A stretch of 64,000 bases of DNA from Aquibium microcysteis. GTDB lineage: Bacteria > Pseudomonadota > Alphaproteobacteria > Rhizobiales > Rhizobiaceae. Under the pieces are notes generated by a model, which worked only from the letters and a program-made list of their open reading frames with translations, had not been told where the DNA came from and made no database searches. Both the position numbers and the translations under genes were made by a program. Where the stretch lies: assembly GCF_014495845.1 (NCBI RefSeq), contig NZ_CP061080.1, positions 547,001 to 611,000 of the forward strand, written 5' to 3'. Shown piece after piece: positions 1 through 8,644 of the stretch. Numbering within the stretch: the first letter of the stretch is position 1; every line of letters starts with the position of its first letter.

Positions 1-921
1 ATGCACGACTGGCTCTGGCCCGGTTTCCTGGCGTTCGTCGCCGTCATCCTGTTCGTCGATCTCTTCGTTCTGCACCGCAAGGACCACGTGATCAGCCCGC
101 GCGAGGCCGGCATCACCGTCGCCGGCTACGTCACGCTCGCCTTCCTCTTCGGCGCCGGCGTGTTCTGGTTCGCCGGACCCAGCCGCGGCGCGGAGTTCCT
201 CACCGGCTATCTGGTGGAGCAGGCGCTCTCCCTCGACAACATCTTCGTCATCGCGCTGATCTTCAGCTATTTCCGCGTGCCGGCCGAAGCGCAGTATCGC
301 GTCCTCTTCTACGGCATCGTCGGGGCGATCGTGATGCGCCTGTCGCTGATCGTGCCCGGCGTGAAGCTCGTCGACCAGTTCGAATGGATCGGCATGGCGC
401 TCGGCGCGCTGCTGATCTTCTCGGGCTACAAGATGATGACGTCGGGCGACGACATGATCGATCCCGGCCAGAGCCGCGTCGTGCGGCTCCTGAAGAAGAC
501 CGGGCGCGTCACCGACGAGTACGAGGGATCGCGCTTCTTCGTGACGCGCCAGGGCCTGCTCTACATGACGCCGCTCTTCGTCGTGCTGATGACGGTGGAG
601 TTCACCGACCTGATCTTCGCGGTCGATTCGATCCCCGCCGTGCTCGCCATCTCCGACGACCCCTTCATCGTCTTCTCCTCCAACGTCTTCGCCATCATGG
701 GCCTGCGCGCGCTCTTCTTCGTGCTGTCGGGCATGATGCGCGAATTCCACCACCTGAAGACCGGCCTGTCGCTGGTGCTGATCTTCATCGGCGGCAAGAT
801 GCTGCTCGCCCATGTCTACAAGGTGCCGTCGACGGTGGCGCTGGCCGTCACGGCGATCCTGATCCTTGGCTCGGTCGCGGCCTCCGTGCTCACGCGCGAG
901 AACAAGGAAGGCAAGGCCTAG
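1..921 (+). CDS. TerC/Alx family integral membrane protein
   Basis: A 306-residue, strongly hydrophobic protein with about eight to nine predicted membrane segments. It reads as TerC family: acidic residues sit inside membrane segments (FVDLFVLHRKDH near the N-terminus, EQALSLDNIFVIALIF around residues 73-88, and VEFTDLIFAVDSIPAVLAI around 198-216), as expected for this metal-ion (Mn/Ca/tellurite-linked) membrane family. The two D-containing motifs are the internal repeat typical of TerC proteins. The length fits the Alx subgroup (about 320 residues). The ATG is at base 1 of the window, so an upstream start cannot be excluded. The exact substrate cannot be told from sequence; manganese efflux is a family-level guess. 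Confidence 0.85.
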   Translation: MHDWLWPGFLAFVAVILFVDLFVLHRKDHVISPREAGITVAGYVTLAFLFGAGVFWFAGPSRGAEFLTGYLVEQALSLDNIFVIALIFSYFRVPAEAQYRVLFYGIVGAIVMRLSLIVPGVKLVDQFEWIGMALGALLIFSGYKMMTSGDDMIDPGQSRVVRLLKKTGRVTDEYEGSRFFVTRQGLLYMTPLFVVLMTVEFTDLIFAVDSIPAVLAISDDPFIVFSSNVFAIMGLRALFFVLSGMMREFHHLKTGLSLVLIFIGGKMLLAHVYKVPSTVALAVTAILILGSVAASVLTRENKEGKA

Positions 922-1234
922 CGTCGACAGGTCTTGCCTCCGGTCTCGCCGGGGCATCGTCGGCAGTGTCGATTCCGCAACACTTGTTCAGGAAGAATTC
1001 ACGCTCGCAAACGCCATCTGGCGGTTGCCGCGTTCCCGCCATAAACGAGTAGCAACTCAGTAGACATCGCGAAGGCGCCAGGTGCGGCCATCGCTGCGAG
1101 TTGGCCCGGGACGGGCGCGAAACGGAACGTGGATGCCATGGGGACAGGGACCGGTCTGCGGATGGGAGAGGGCTCGCCGAGCCGTCTCTGCCCGACTGGA
1201 TCGTTTGTCTTTCCGGCAGGAAAAGCCGATTGAA
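922..1234. other. Intergenic region upstream of exoR
   Basis: About 310 bases without a convincing gene. An open frame runs from 1082 into exoR, but its first 51 codons look like read-through of non-coding sequence, because a clean signal peptide starts only at 1235. The region should hold the exoR promoter. I see no clear -35/-10 pair, no EcfG-type GGAAC...GTT promoter and no terminator hairpin with a T-run. Confidence 0.4.
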
Positions 1235-2032
1235 ATGCCGATGAGTGCGTGGGTCCGTGCGACCCTGTTGAGCGGTGTCGTTGGAGCCGGCCTGATCGCT
1301 GCGGGAAGCGCCCACGCGCTTGATCCCAAGACGATGCAGGAGAAGGGCTCGAGCCCCTGGGACATGTTCCGCTTCGGCTTCGACGCCTACCGGCAGGGGC
1401 ACAAGCAGGAAGCGGTCGAGGCCTATCGCTACGCAGCCGACAACGGCCAGCTCGGCGCGCGCTGGAAGCTCGCGCGCATGTATGCCGAGGGCGACGGCGT
1501 CCAGCGCAACGACTACGAGGCCTTCAAGGCCTTCAGCCTGATCGTGCAGCAGGACGTGGAGCCTGGCAGTCCGGAAGAGAGCTACGTCTCCGACGCGCTG
1601 GTGGCGCTGGCCGGCTATGTCCGCACCGGCATTCCCGGGACACCCGTCCAGGCCAATCCGGCCGCCGCGCAGGACTATTACATGCGCGCCGCGGCCACCT
1701 ACCGCAACCCGGCCGCCCAGTACGAGATCGGCCGGATGTTCCTCCGCGGCGAAGGCGTCAAGGTCAGCGTCAAGCAGGCCGGCCGCTGGTTCCAGCTCGC
1801 CGCCGAGAAGGGCCATTCCGGCGCCCAGGCCACCCTCGGCGACCTCCTCTTCCAGAGCGGCAAGGTGGTGAAGGGCCTGGCGATGATGACCGCCGCGCTC
1901 GAGCGCGCCTCGCCCTCCGATCAGATCTGGATCCGCAGCCTGCAGGAGGAAGCCTTCTCGCTCGCCGGCGAATCCGACCGCCGCACCGCCATCGCGCTGG
2001 CCGAGGACATGCTGCGCCGCGGCGCCCGCTGA
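1235..2032 (+). CDS. exoR: ExoR-like periplasmic Sel1-repeat regulator of exopolysaccharide production
   Basis: From the ATG at 1235 the product is 265 residues, almost exactly the length of rhizobial ExoR (about 267). It has an N-terminal signal peptide (residues 1-28, ending near SAHA), then Sel1/TPR-like repeats such as ALGARWKLARMYAEGDGVQ-type and QYEIGRMFLRGEGVKVS segments, and the characteristic C-terminal stretch KGLAMMTAALERASPSDQ. In Sinorhizobium, ExoR is a periplasmic inhibitor of the ExoS sensor kinase (ExoS-ChvI) that keeps succinoglycan low and motility high. The start at 1235 is preferred over 1082 because the signal peptide begins there and a purine-rich stretch (GGCAGGAAAAG) lies just upstream; ATG at 1241 is an alternative. 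No exoS/chvI is in the window. Confidence 0.85.
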   Translation: MPMSAWVRATLLSGVVGAGLIAAGSAHALDPKTMQEKGSSPWDMFRFGFDAYRQGHKQEAVEAYRYAADNGQLGARWKLARMYAEGDGVQRNDYEAFKAFSLIVQQDVEPGSPEESYVSDALVALAGYVRTGIPGTPVQANPAAAQDYYMRAAATYRNPAAQYEIGRMFLRGEGVKVSVKQAGRWFQLAAEKGHSGAQATLGDLLFQSGKVVKGLAMMTAALERASPSDQIWIRSLQEEAFSLAGESDRRTAIALAEDMLRRGAR

Positions 2033-2097
2033 TCAGCCATTTCTCCGTCGGCAGCCGGGGCTTTTCCACCTTGCGCGGCCCATGATCGTGATCGGCG

Positions 2098-2403
2098 TCA
2101 GCCCTGGCCGGAGTCGCGCGGTAAAGCCGTGTCGGTGGCGGGCGCAGGCTGAGACATCGGCGGTTCCCGATCGCCCGCGTCGAGCGTGACCGGGCAGCCG
2201 TCCGCCAGCTTTTCCCACGACGAATTGTTGAGCACCTTGCCGCACCGACCGAGCCAGTCGCCGGCCGGGCTGCGGATGCAGACGACGGCGCCCGTCTCGT
2301 AGCGGGTGCCGTTGGCCGCGCACATGCAGTCGGCGGCCGCAAGGCCAGTCAGGCCCGCCGAGAGGGCCGGCGTCAGCGATGCAAGGACGATCATGCGCCA
2401 CAT
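2098..2403 (-). CDS. Small secreted cysteine-containing hypothetical protein
   Basis: A 101-residue product from ATG 2403 (or ATG 2394). The first about 20 residues form a signal peptide ending ...GLAAA, followed by a compact core with four cysteines (DCMCAANG, VVCIRSP, GRCGKV, DGCPV) and a proline/serine-rich tail. The even number of cysteines suggests disulfide bonds in the periplasm. The frame stays open far upstream (to 2904), but that part lacks protein character and overlaps the toxin-antitoxin module on the other strand. I do not recognise the family. It faces exoR tail to tail. Confidence 0.5.
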   Translation of the reverse strand: MWRMIVLASLTPALSAGLTGLAAADCMCAANGTRYETGAVVCIRSPAGDWLGRCGKVLNNSSWEKLADGCPVTLDAGDREPPMSQPAPATDTALPRDSGQG

Positions 2404-2550
2404 CCCGACAGCATGCCACGAGGCTCCCTTGCAGGCCAGACACGCGCGGCGGGCGTCCGCGCGGCAGCCTGTAGGGACACATCCGAAAGCGTCGGCTCCG
2501 GAGCAGCGCCGTTCTTGTACCGTTGTCGCCCGTGGGCTACATTCCTGCGC

Positions 2551-2859
2551 ATGATCGAGGTTCTGGAGGCAGCGCCATATTCCGGCTGGTTCTAGGGCCT
2601 GAAGGGCCAACAGGCCCGCGCGCGGATCATCGTCCGCATCAGGCGCCTGTCGCTCGGCAATCTCGGCGACGTCCGCCCCATCGGCGATGGGCTGTCGGAA
2701 CTCCGGATCCACTACGGACAGGGATATCGGATCTATCTCCTGCAGCGTGGCCGCACGGTGGTGATCCTCCTCGGCGGCGGTGACAAGGGAACACAGAAGA
2801 GTGACATCGCCGCCGCGAAGGCTTTGGCGAAGGAACTTCGGGAGCAGGACGATGGCTGA
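2551..2859 (+). pseudogene. HigB/RelE-like toxin interrupted by an in-frame TAG
   Basis: Reading from ATG 2551 gives a HigB-like (Gp49, RelE superfamily) toxin, an mRNA interferase by family knowledge: a short N-terminus ending SGWF, then GLKGQQARARI, RRLSLGNLGDVRPIGDGLSE, YGQGYRIY and VVILLGGGDKGTQ, ending EREQ-type residues and DDG. Codon 15 (2593-2595) is TAG, at the position where family members usually read W-L-D-G. Everything downstream is intact and in frame, so this is a single-nonsense pseudogene, unless translation restarts or the base is a sequencing error. The last 8 nt overlap the antitoxin start at 2852, the usual toxin-first order of HigBA. Confidence 0.7.
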
Positions 2860-3157
2860 TCTGAAGACCTGGGATGCATCGGAGCATCTCGACAGCGAGG
2901 ACATGATCTTCGCCTATATGAACGCGGCGATGGAGGAGGGCGACCCGGCCCTCTTCACGGCTGCGCTCGGCGACGTCGCGCGGGCGCGCGGCATGAGCGA
3001 GGTGGCGCGCAATGCGGGTCTCTCCCGCGAAAGCCTCTACCGGGCGCTCGGCCGCGGCGGAAATCCGGAATTCGCCACCATCGTCAAGGTGATGAACGCC
3101 ATGGGGCTGCGCCTGTCCGTGTCGGCTGCCTCCGAGCACGGCCGCGAGGACGCCTGA
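2852..3157 (+). CDS. HigA-like XRE-family antitoxin (module 1)
   Basis: A 101-residue protein from the ATG that overlaps the toxin-frame stop. It has the addiction-module antidote pattern: an N-terminal toxin-contacting segment (WDASEHLDSEDMIFAYMNAA), a helix-turn-helix core (VARARGMSEVARNAGLSRESLYRALG) and a short tail with the conserved NPEFATIVKVMNAMGLRLSV. It should neutralise the toxin and autorepress the operon. The antitoxin is intact whereas its toxin is broken. It is clearly related to the antitoxin at 4177-4482 (shared LSRE-LYR and GNP...VM-A-G motifs). The longer frame starting at 2780 lies inside the toxin and is not the start. Confidence 0.75.
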   Translation: MADLKTWDASEHLDSEDMIFAYMNAAMEEGDPALFTAALGDVARARGMSEVARNAGLSRESLYRALGRGGNPEFATIVKVMNAMGLRLSVSAASEHGREDA

Positions 3158-3267
3158 GAGGATGAGAAGGACTGCGCGTTCCAGCGCAGCTCAAGCCCGA
3201 AATCTCGAGGATTCTCGAGGTATTCTTTCGCATCCTCGGTTGAATGACACGCTCTAAGCGTCCGCGT

Positions 3268-4056
3268 TCAGGCCGCTTCGAGCGCCAGCTCGATCGCCAC
3301 CGGCACGTGGTCGGACGGCTTCTCCCACGCGCGCACGTGCTTCTCGACGGAGGCCGCGGACAGATGCCGCGCCGCTTCCGGCGACAGCATGAGGTGGTCG
3401 ATGCGGATGCCGTTGTTCTTCTGCCAGGCCCCGGCCTGGTAGTCCCAGAAGGTGAAGACCTGCTCGCCGGTGACCGCCCGCGTCGCATCCGTCAGGCCGA
3501 GCCATTCGAGCCGCCGGTGCGCGGCCCGGCTCTCCGGCTGGAACAGCGCGTCGCCGACCCAGGCGGCCGGGTTCTTCGCGTCGATCGGCTGCGGGATGAC
3601 ATTGTAGTCGCCGGCGAGCACCAGCGGCTCCTCCAGCGCCAGCCGGTCCGCGCTCCAGCGCTCCAACCTTTCCATCCAGCCGAGCTTGTAGGGAAACTTT
3701 TCCGTGCCGACGGGATTGCCGTTCGGCAGGTAGAGCGAGACCACGCGCAGCACGCCCATCTTCGTCGAGAACACGCCCTCGATGAAGCGCGCCTGCTCGT
3801 CCGTCTCGTCGCCGGGCAGGCGCCGGTTCACCTCGTCGAAGCGCAGCTTCGACAGGATGGCGACGCCGTTGAAGCCCTTCTGCCCGTGCGTCTCGACATG
3901 ATAGCCCAGCGCCTCGATCTCGAGCCGCGGGAAACCCTCGTCGACCGACTTGATCTCCTGCAGGCAGACGATGTCGGGCCGGCTCTCCGTCAGCCAGGCG
4001 ATGAGGTTGTCGATCCGCGCCTTGACGCCGTTGATGTTCCAGGTCGCGATCTTCAT
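3268..4056 (-). CDS. xthA: Exodeoxyribonuclease III (AP endonuclease)
   Basis: A 262-residue protein of the exonuclease/endonuclease/phosphatase fold, the usual length for ExoIII. Diagnostic motifs run in order: TWNINGVKAR at the N-terminus, LQEIKSVD (metal-binding Glu), SLYLPNGNPVG, AGDYNVIPQPID (catalytic Asp/Asn) and the C-terminal SDHVPVAIEL (catalytic Asp-His). It removes 3'-blocked ends and cleaves abasic sites in base-excision repair. Start at ATG 4056. It is single and lies between two inverted HigBA-like modules, 110 nt after the first antitoxin gene (convergent) and 120 nt from the second (same strand). Confidence 0.95.
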   Translation of the reverse strand: MKIATWNINGVKARIDNLIAWLTESRPDIVCLQEIKSVDEGFPRLEIEALGYHVETHGQKGFNGVAILSKLRFDEVNRRLPGDETDEQARFIEGVFSTKMGVLRVVSLYLPNGNPVGTEKFPYKLGWMERLERWSADRLALEEPLVLAGDYNVIPQPIDAKNPAAWVGDALFQPESRAAHRRLEWLGLTDATRAVTGEQVFTFWDYQAGAWQKNNGIRIDHLMLSPEAARHLSAASVEKHVRAWEKPSDHVPVAIELALEAA

Positions 4057-4176
4057 GTCTGCTCGTCCTGTGTCCGGTCCCTCGAGGCGTGTGCCGATGC
4101 GGAGCTATCACAGATCAGGCGCGCGATCGACATCGCCTCCGGCCGCATCGCCGCCATGCTGCCAGTTCGTCCGCGC

Positions 4177-4482
4177 TCACAGGGGCTCCGGGCGGTGCGC
4201 TGGAGACCTTGCCGTCAGTTCGATGCCGAGAGCCTTCATGACCAGGAGCGTGGTCTTGAGCGTCGGGTTGCCGTCGGCGCTGAACGATCGATAGAGCTGC
4301 TCGCGCGAGAGACCCGTCTCGCGGGCGATCCGGGTCATGCCCGTGGCGCGCGCGACGACGCCGAGCGCATGGGCGATGTAGCCGGCGTCCTCCGACGCGA
4401 AGGCCTCCGCCATGAAGGCAGCGGCGGCCTCGTTCGAGGTCAGTCCCTCTGCCGGGTCGAAGGTCGTGAGCTTCTCAGCCAT
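4177..4482 (-). CDS. HigA-like XRE-family antitoxin (module 2)
   Basis: A 101-residue antitoxin from ATG 4482: N-terminal FDPAEGLTSNEAAAAFMAEA, helix-turn-helix VVARATGMTRIARETGLSREQLYRSF-type core, and the conserved NPTLKTTLLVMKALGIEL tail. It has the same length and layout as the antitoxin at 2852-3157. It lies directly downstream of its toxin gene: ATG 4482 is 2 nt after the TGA of the restored toxin frame and overlaps the stop of the shifted frame. By family knowledge it binds the toxin and represses the operon. The extended frame to 4680 lies inside the toxin and is rejected. Confidence 0.75.
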   Translation of the reverse strand: MAEKLTTFDPAEGLTSNEAAAAFMAEAFASEDAGYIAHALGVVARATGMTRIARETGLSREQLYRSFSADGNPTLKTTLLVMKALGIELTARSPAHRPEPL

Positions 4483-4783
4483 CTTCACTGGCTCCATTCC
4501 GCCGCAAGGCGCTTCGCGGTCCTGATGTCCCCCTGGCCTGGGTGCTCTTGTCGCCTCCGCACAGCAGGACGACGATCGTGTCGCCGCGTCGCTGGAAGTA
4601 GACGCGATAACCCGGACCGTGGTGGATGCGCAATTCGCTGACGCCGTCGCCGACGGGTCGTACGTCGCCGACGTGGCCATAGGCGAGACGGTCCAACCGC
4701 GAGAAGATCACGCCGCGGGCGCGCTCGTCGCCGAGGCGCATCCACCACTTCCGGAACGTCTCCGTCTGCTTCAGGTCGAGCAT
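4475..4783 (-). pseudogene. HigB/RelE-like toxin with a C-terminal frameshift
   Basis: From ATG 4783 the frame gives a good HigB-like toxin: LKQTETFRKWWMRLGDERAR, RLAYGHVGDVRPVGDGVSE, HGPGYRVYFQRRGDTIVV and CGGDKSTQ. It then turns into arginine/serine-rich nonsense to the stop at 4475. The expected family C-terminus, DIRTAKRLAAEWSQ, is present in another frame and ends at 4485. The switch falls in a run of five G on the coding strand (about 4528-4532); removing two G or adding one restores the family-like ending. So the toxin has a tail frameshift, real or a homopolymer sequencing error. It pairs with the antitoxin at 4177-4482. Confidence 0.65.
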
Positions 4784-4866
4784 GAGGAGATGTAGTTTTA
4801 AAACGACAGATCGTCAAGTCGCCACGGCCCCGCTCGTGCATCCCCGTCTCCGGCCGCGAACCTCCC

Positions 4867-4898
4867 AAAACGAAAAGAGCCGGGCTTGTGCCCGGCTC
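4867..4898 (-). terminator. Rho-independent terminator after glnA
   Basis: A perfect 9-bp stem GAGCCGGGC / GCCCGGCTC (4877-4885 and 4890-4898) with a 4-nt loop. On the minus strand it is followed by a T-rich tail (TTTTCGTTTT, 4867-4876). It lies about 30 nt past the glnA stop codon at 4926, in the right orientation to end the glnB-glnA transcript. Confidence 0.85.
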
Positions 4899-4925
4899 CG
4901 TCCGTCGGTCGCCTCGGGAGGACGA

Positions 4926-6335
4926 TCAGACCGAGTAGTACATGTCGAACTCGACCGGATGCGGGGTCATCTCGAAGCGCATGACCTCGTGCATCTTCAG
5001 CTCGATATAGGCATCGATCTGGTCGTCGTCGAACACGCCGCCGGCCTTCAGGAAGCCGCGGTCCTTGTCGAGGCTCATCAGGGCTTCGCGCAGCGAGCCG
5101 CAGACGGTCGGGATCTTCTTCAGCTCCTTCGGCGGCAGGTCGTAGAGATCCTTGTCCATCGGCTGACCGGGGTGGATCTTGTTCTTGATGCCGTCGATGC
5201 CGGCCATCAGCATCGCCGCGAAGCCGAGATAGGGGTTCGCGCCCGGATCGGGGAAGCGGACCTCGACGCGCTTCGACTTCGGCGAGGAGCCGAAGGGGAT
5301 GCGGCAGGAGGCCGAGCGGTTGCGCGCCGAATAGGCGAGCAGCACCGGCGCCTCGTAGCCCGGCACCAGACGCTTGTAGGAGTTGGTGAGCGGGTTGGTG
5401 AAGGCGTTGATGGCCTTGGCGTGCTTGATGATGCCGCCGATGTAGTAGAGGCAGGTCTCCGACAGGCCGGCATATTCATTGCCCGCGAAGGTCGGCTTGC
5501 CGTCCTTCCAGATCGACTGGTGCACGTGCATGCCCGAGCCGTTGTCGCCGAAGATCGGCTTCGGCATGAAGGTGGCCGTCTTGCCGTAGGCATTGGCGAC
5601 CTGGTGCACGACGTACTTGTAGATCAGCATCTTGTCGGCGTTGCGGACGAGCGTGTCGAACTTGATGCCGAGCTCGTGCTGGGCGGCCGCCACCTCGTGG
5701 TGATGCTTCTCGACGCGCACCCCCATCTCGGTGAGCACGGTCAGCATCTCCGAGCGCATGTCCTGCAGCGAATCGATCGGCGGGACCGGGAAGTAGCCGC
5801 CCTTGACGCGCGGACGGTGGCCGAGGTTGCCGGTCTCGTAGTCGGTGTCGTCGTTCGACGGCAGTTCGGTCGAGTCGAGCTTGAAGCCGGTGTTGTAGGG
5901 GTCGGCCTTGTACTTGACGTCGTCGAACACGAAGAACTCGGCCTCGGGGCCGACATAGATGGTGTCGCCGATGCCTTCCGACTTCATGTAGGCCTCGGCC
6001 TTCTTGGCCGTGCCGCGCGGATCGCGGTTGTAGGCCTCGCCGGACACCGGATCGAGGATGTCGCACAGGATGACCATGGTCGACTGGGCGAAGAACGGAT
6101 CCATGTGGACCGTCTCGGTGTCGGGCATGAGAACCATGTCGGACTCGTTGATCGCCTTCCAGCCCGCGATCGAGGATCCGTCGAACATCACGCCGTCGGC
6201 GAACATGTCCTCCTCGACCTCGGCGACGTCCATGGTGACGTGCTGGAGCTTGCCCTTCGGGTCGGTGAAGCGCAGGTCGACGAATTTCACGTCGTTGTCC
6301 TTGATCTGCTTCATGATGTCGCTGGCTGTCGTCAT
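4926..6335 (-). CDS. glnA: Glutamine synthetase type I
   Basis: A 469-residue GSI, the standard bacterial length. It makes glutamine from glutamate, ammonia and ATP in the cytosol as a dodecamer. Signature segments: [12 protein letters not shown] (N-terminal beta-grasp), [21 protein letters not shown] (metal-binding Glu), [11 protein letters not shown] (Glu/His of the active site), the ATP-binding [11 protein letters not shown] and the flexible-loop region [17 protein letters not shown]. The C-terminal [11 protein letters not shown] carries the Tyr (about residue 397) normally adenylylated by GlnE, so regulation by adenylylation is expected. It is 49 nt downstream of glnB, transcribed together, and ends at a strong terminator. 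Confidence 0.97.
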   Translation of the reverse strand: MTTASDIMKQIKDNDVKFVDLRFTDPKGKLQHVTMDVAEVEEDMFADGVMFDGSSIAGWKAINESDMVLMPDTETVHMDPFFAQSTMVILCDILDPVSGEAYNRDPRGTAKKAEAYMKSEGIGDTIYVGPEAEFFVFDDVKYKADPYNTGFKLDSTELPSNDDTDYETGNLGHRPRVKGGYFPVPPIDSLQDMRSEMLTVLTEMGVRVEKHHHEVAAAQHELGIKFDTLVRNADKMLIYKYVVHQVANAYGKTATFMPKPIFGDNGSGMHVHQSIWKDGKPTFAGNEYAGLSETCLYYIGGIIKHAKAINAFTNPLTNSYKRLVPGYEAPVLLAYSARNRSASCRIPFGSSPKSKRVEVRFPDPGANPYLGFAAMLMAGIDGIKNKIHPGQPMDKDLYDLPPKELKKIPTVCGSLREALMSLDKDRGFLKAGGVFDDDQIDAYIELKMHEVMRFEMTPHPVEFDMYYSV

Positions 6336-6384
6336 TTCGTTTTCCCTGTCTGACGATGAAACTGTTGTGGACGGCTTCGACGGA

Positions 6385-6996
<612 letters not shown>

Positions 6997-7028
6997 CTAG
7001 TCTGCCTTTCCGATCGACGGATGGCTGC

Positions 7029-8549
7029 ATGACGCTCGAACTCCTCACCCCCGACGAGATGGCGCAGGCCGACCGTCTCGCCATTGCATCCGGCCCCTTC
7101 GACGGCGCCGGGCTGATGCGCCGCGCCGGCGACGCCGTGGCGGCCGAGATCCTCGCCCGCCATCCCGGCGCGGCCCGCGTCCACGTGCTGGCGGGGCCCG
7201 GGAACAATGGCGGCGACGGCTTCATCGTTGCCGCGCGCCTGACGCAGGCCGGCCTTCGCGTCGAGGTCCATTGCGATGCGCCGCCCGCCGGCGGGGATGC
7301 CGGCCGGGCTAGCGCGGACTGGGCCCGGCCGATCCGGCCGCTTTCGGACTTCCAGCCTCGGTCCTGCGACCTCGTCGTCGACGCGCTGTTCGGCGCCGGC
7401 CTCGCGCGCGCCGTGACAGGTCCGGCCGCCGACGCGATCGACCGGGCCAATGCCTCGGACGCGTTCGTGGTCGCCGTCGACCTCCCGTCGGGCATTTCGG
7501 GCCGGACCGGCCAGCCCCTCGGCACGGCGATCCGTGCCGGCCTCACCGTCACCTTCTTCCGGCTGAAGCCGGGCCACCTGCTGGAGCCGGGGCGCAGCCA
7601 TTGCGGCGAGACCGTGCTCGCCGACATCGGCATTGCGGACACGGTCCTGCGGGACATCGGCTGCCGGACCTTCCGGAACGAGCCGCTCCTGTGGCGGCAA
7701 TGCTTCCCCCGTCCGCACCGGGAGGCGCACAAATATGCACGCGGCCATGCCGGCGTCTTCTCCGGCGGCGCCTCGGCCACGGGCGCGGCGCGGCTCGCGG
7801 CGCTGGCCGCCGCGCGCGCCGGGGCGGGCGCGGTGACCGTCCTGTCGCCGGCCTCGGCGCTGCAGGTCAACGCCATGCACCTGACGTCGATCATGCTGCG
7901 CCGCACGGACACGCCGGACGAGGCCTTGGCCTTCGCCCGCGAGCGGCGGCTGGCGGCGGCGGTCATCGGGCCGGGCTTCGGCACCGGCAGCCGCTGCGCC
8001 GGGTTCGTCGCCGCGCTCGCCCGGCTCGGCGAGGAGGGCGCCCTGCGGCTGGTGCTCGACGCCGACGCGCTGACGTCGTTCGAAGAGGAGCCGCAGGCGC
8101 TGTTCCGCCTGCTCGTACGCGCGGAGCCGGGGGGCGAACCGCTCGTGGTGCTGACGCCGCACGAGGGCGAGTTCCGCCGGCTGTTCCCCGACCTCGCCGC
8201 CGACGGCACGCTGTCGAAGCTGGAGCGGGCGCAGGCGGCAGCGCGCCGGTCGCACGCGGTCGTGGTCGTGAAGGGGCCGGACACGGTGATCGCCGAACCG
8301 GCGGGCCGCGCTGCGGTCAACGCCAACGGGACGCCCTATCTGGCGACGGCCGGATCGGGCGACGTGCTGGCGGGCATCGCCGCCGGTCTGCTGGCGCAGG
8401 GCATGCCGGCCTTCGAGGCGGCCTGCGCCGCGGTCTGGATGCATGCCGAGGCGGGGTCGCGGTTCGGGCCGGGCCTGATCGCCGAGGACCTGCCGGGGCT
8501 TCTGCCGCCGGTGCTGGCGGACCTGCCGGCGCGGGCCTCCGGACGCTAA
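7029..8549 (+). CDS. nnr: Bifunctional NAD(P)H-hydrate epimerase / ADP-dependent NAD(P)H-hydrate dehydratase
   Basis: From ATG 7029 the protein is 506 residues, the size of fused NnrE-NnrD. The N-terminal half (about 1-210) is the YjeF_N epimerase: MTLELLTPDEMAQADRLA, GPGNNGGDGFIVAARL, VVDALFGAGL and VAVDLPSGI. The C-terminal half (about 235-500) is the ribokinase-like dehydratase: KYARGHAGVFSGGASATGA, GPGFGTGS, LDADAL, TPHEGEF and NGTPYLATAGSGDVLAG. Together they repair hydrated NADH/NADPH. The frame opens at 6957, but family alignment starts at MTLELL. In many bacteria this gene sits next to glnB/glnA, as here (divergent). Confidence 0.93.
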   Translation: MTLELLTPDEMAQADRLAIASGPFDGAGLMRRAGDAVAAEILARHPGAARVHVLAGPGNNGGDGFIVAARLTQAGLRVEVHCDAPPAGGDAGRASADWARPIRPLSDFQPRSCDLVVDALFGAGLARAVTGPAADAIDRANASDAFVVAVDLPSGISGRTGQPLGTAIRAGLTVTFFRLKPGHLLEPGRSHCGETVLADIGIADTVLRDIGCRTFRNEPLLWRQCFPRPHREAHKYARGHAGVFSGGASATGAARLAALAAARAGAGAVTVLSPASALQVNAMHLTSIMLRRTDTPDEALAFARERRLAAAVIGPGFGTGSRCAGFVAALARLGEEGALRLVLDADALTSFEEEPQALFRLLVRAEPGGEPLVVLTPHEGEFRRLFPDLAADGTLSKLERAQAAARRSHAVVVVKGPDTVIAEPAGRAAVNANGTPYLATAGSGDVLAGIAAGLLAQGMPAFEAACAAVWMHAEAGSRFGPGLIAEDLPGLLPPVLADLPARASGR

Positions 8550-8644
8550 AGCTTCGCTAACCACCCGTCTTCGCCATTTTTCAAGCCAAGGCAGCTAGTC
8601 TCCGCCGGACGTCGGAGTCCGGCTGGTGGCGCGGGGTGAGGGAC

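Noticed and set aside
1082..1234. Upstream extension of the exoR frame as an N-terminal domain.
   Set aside because: The signal peptide begins at 1235 and the length from there matches known ExoR; the extension lacks protein character.
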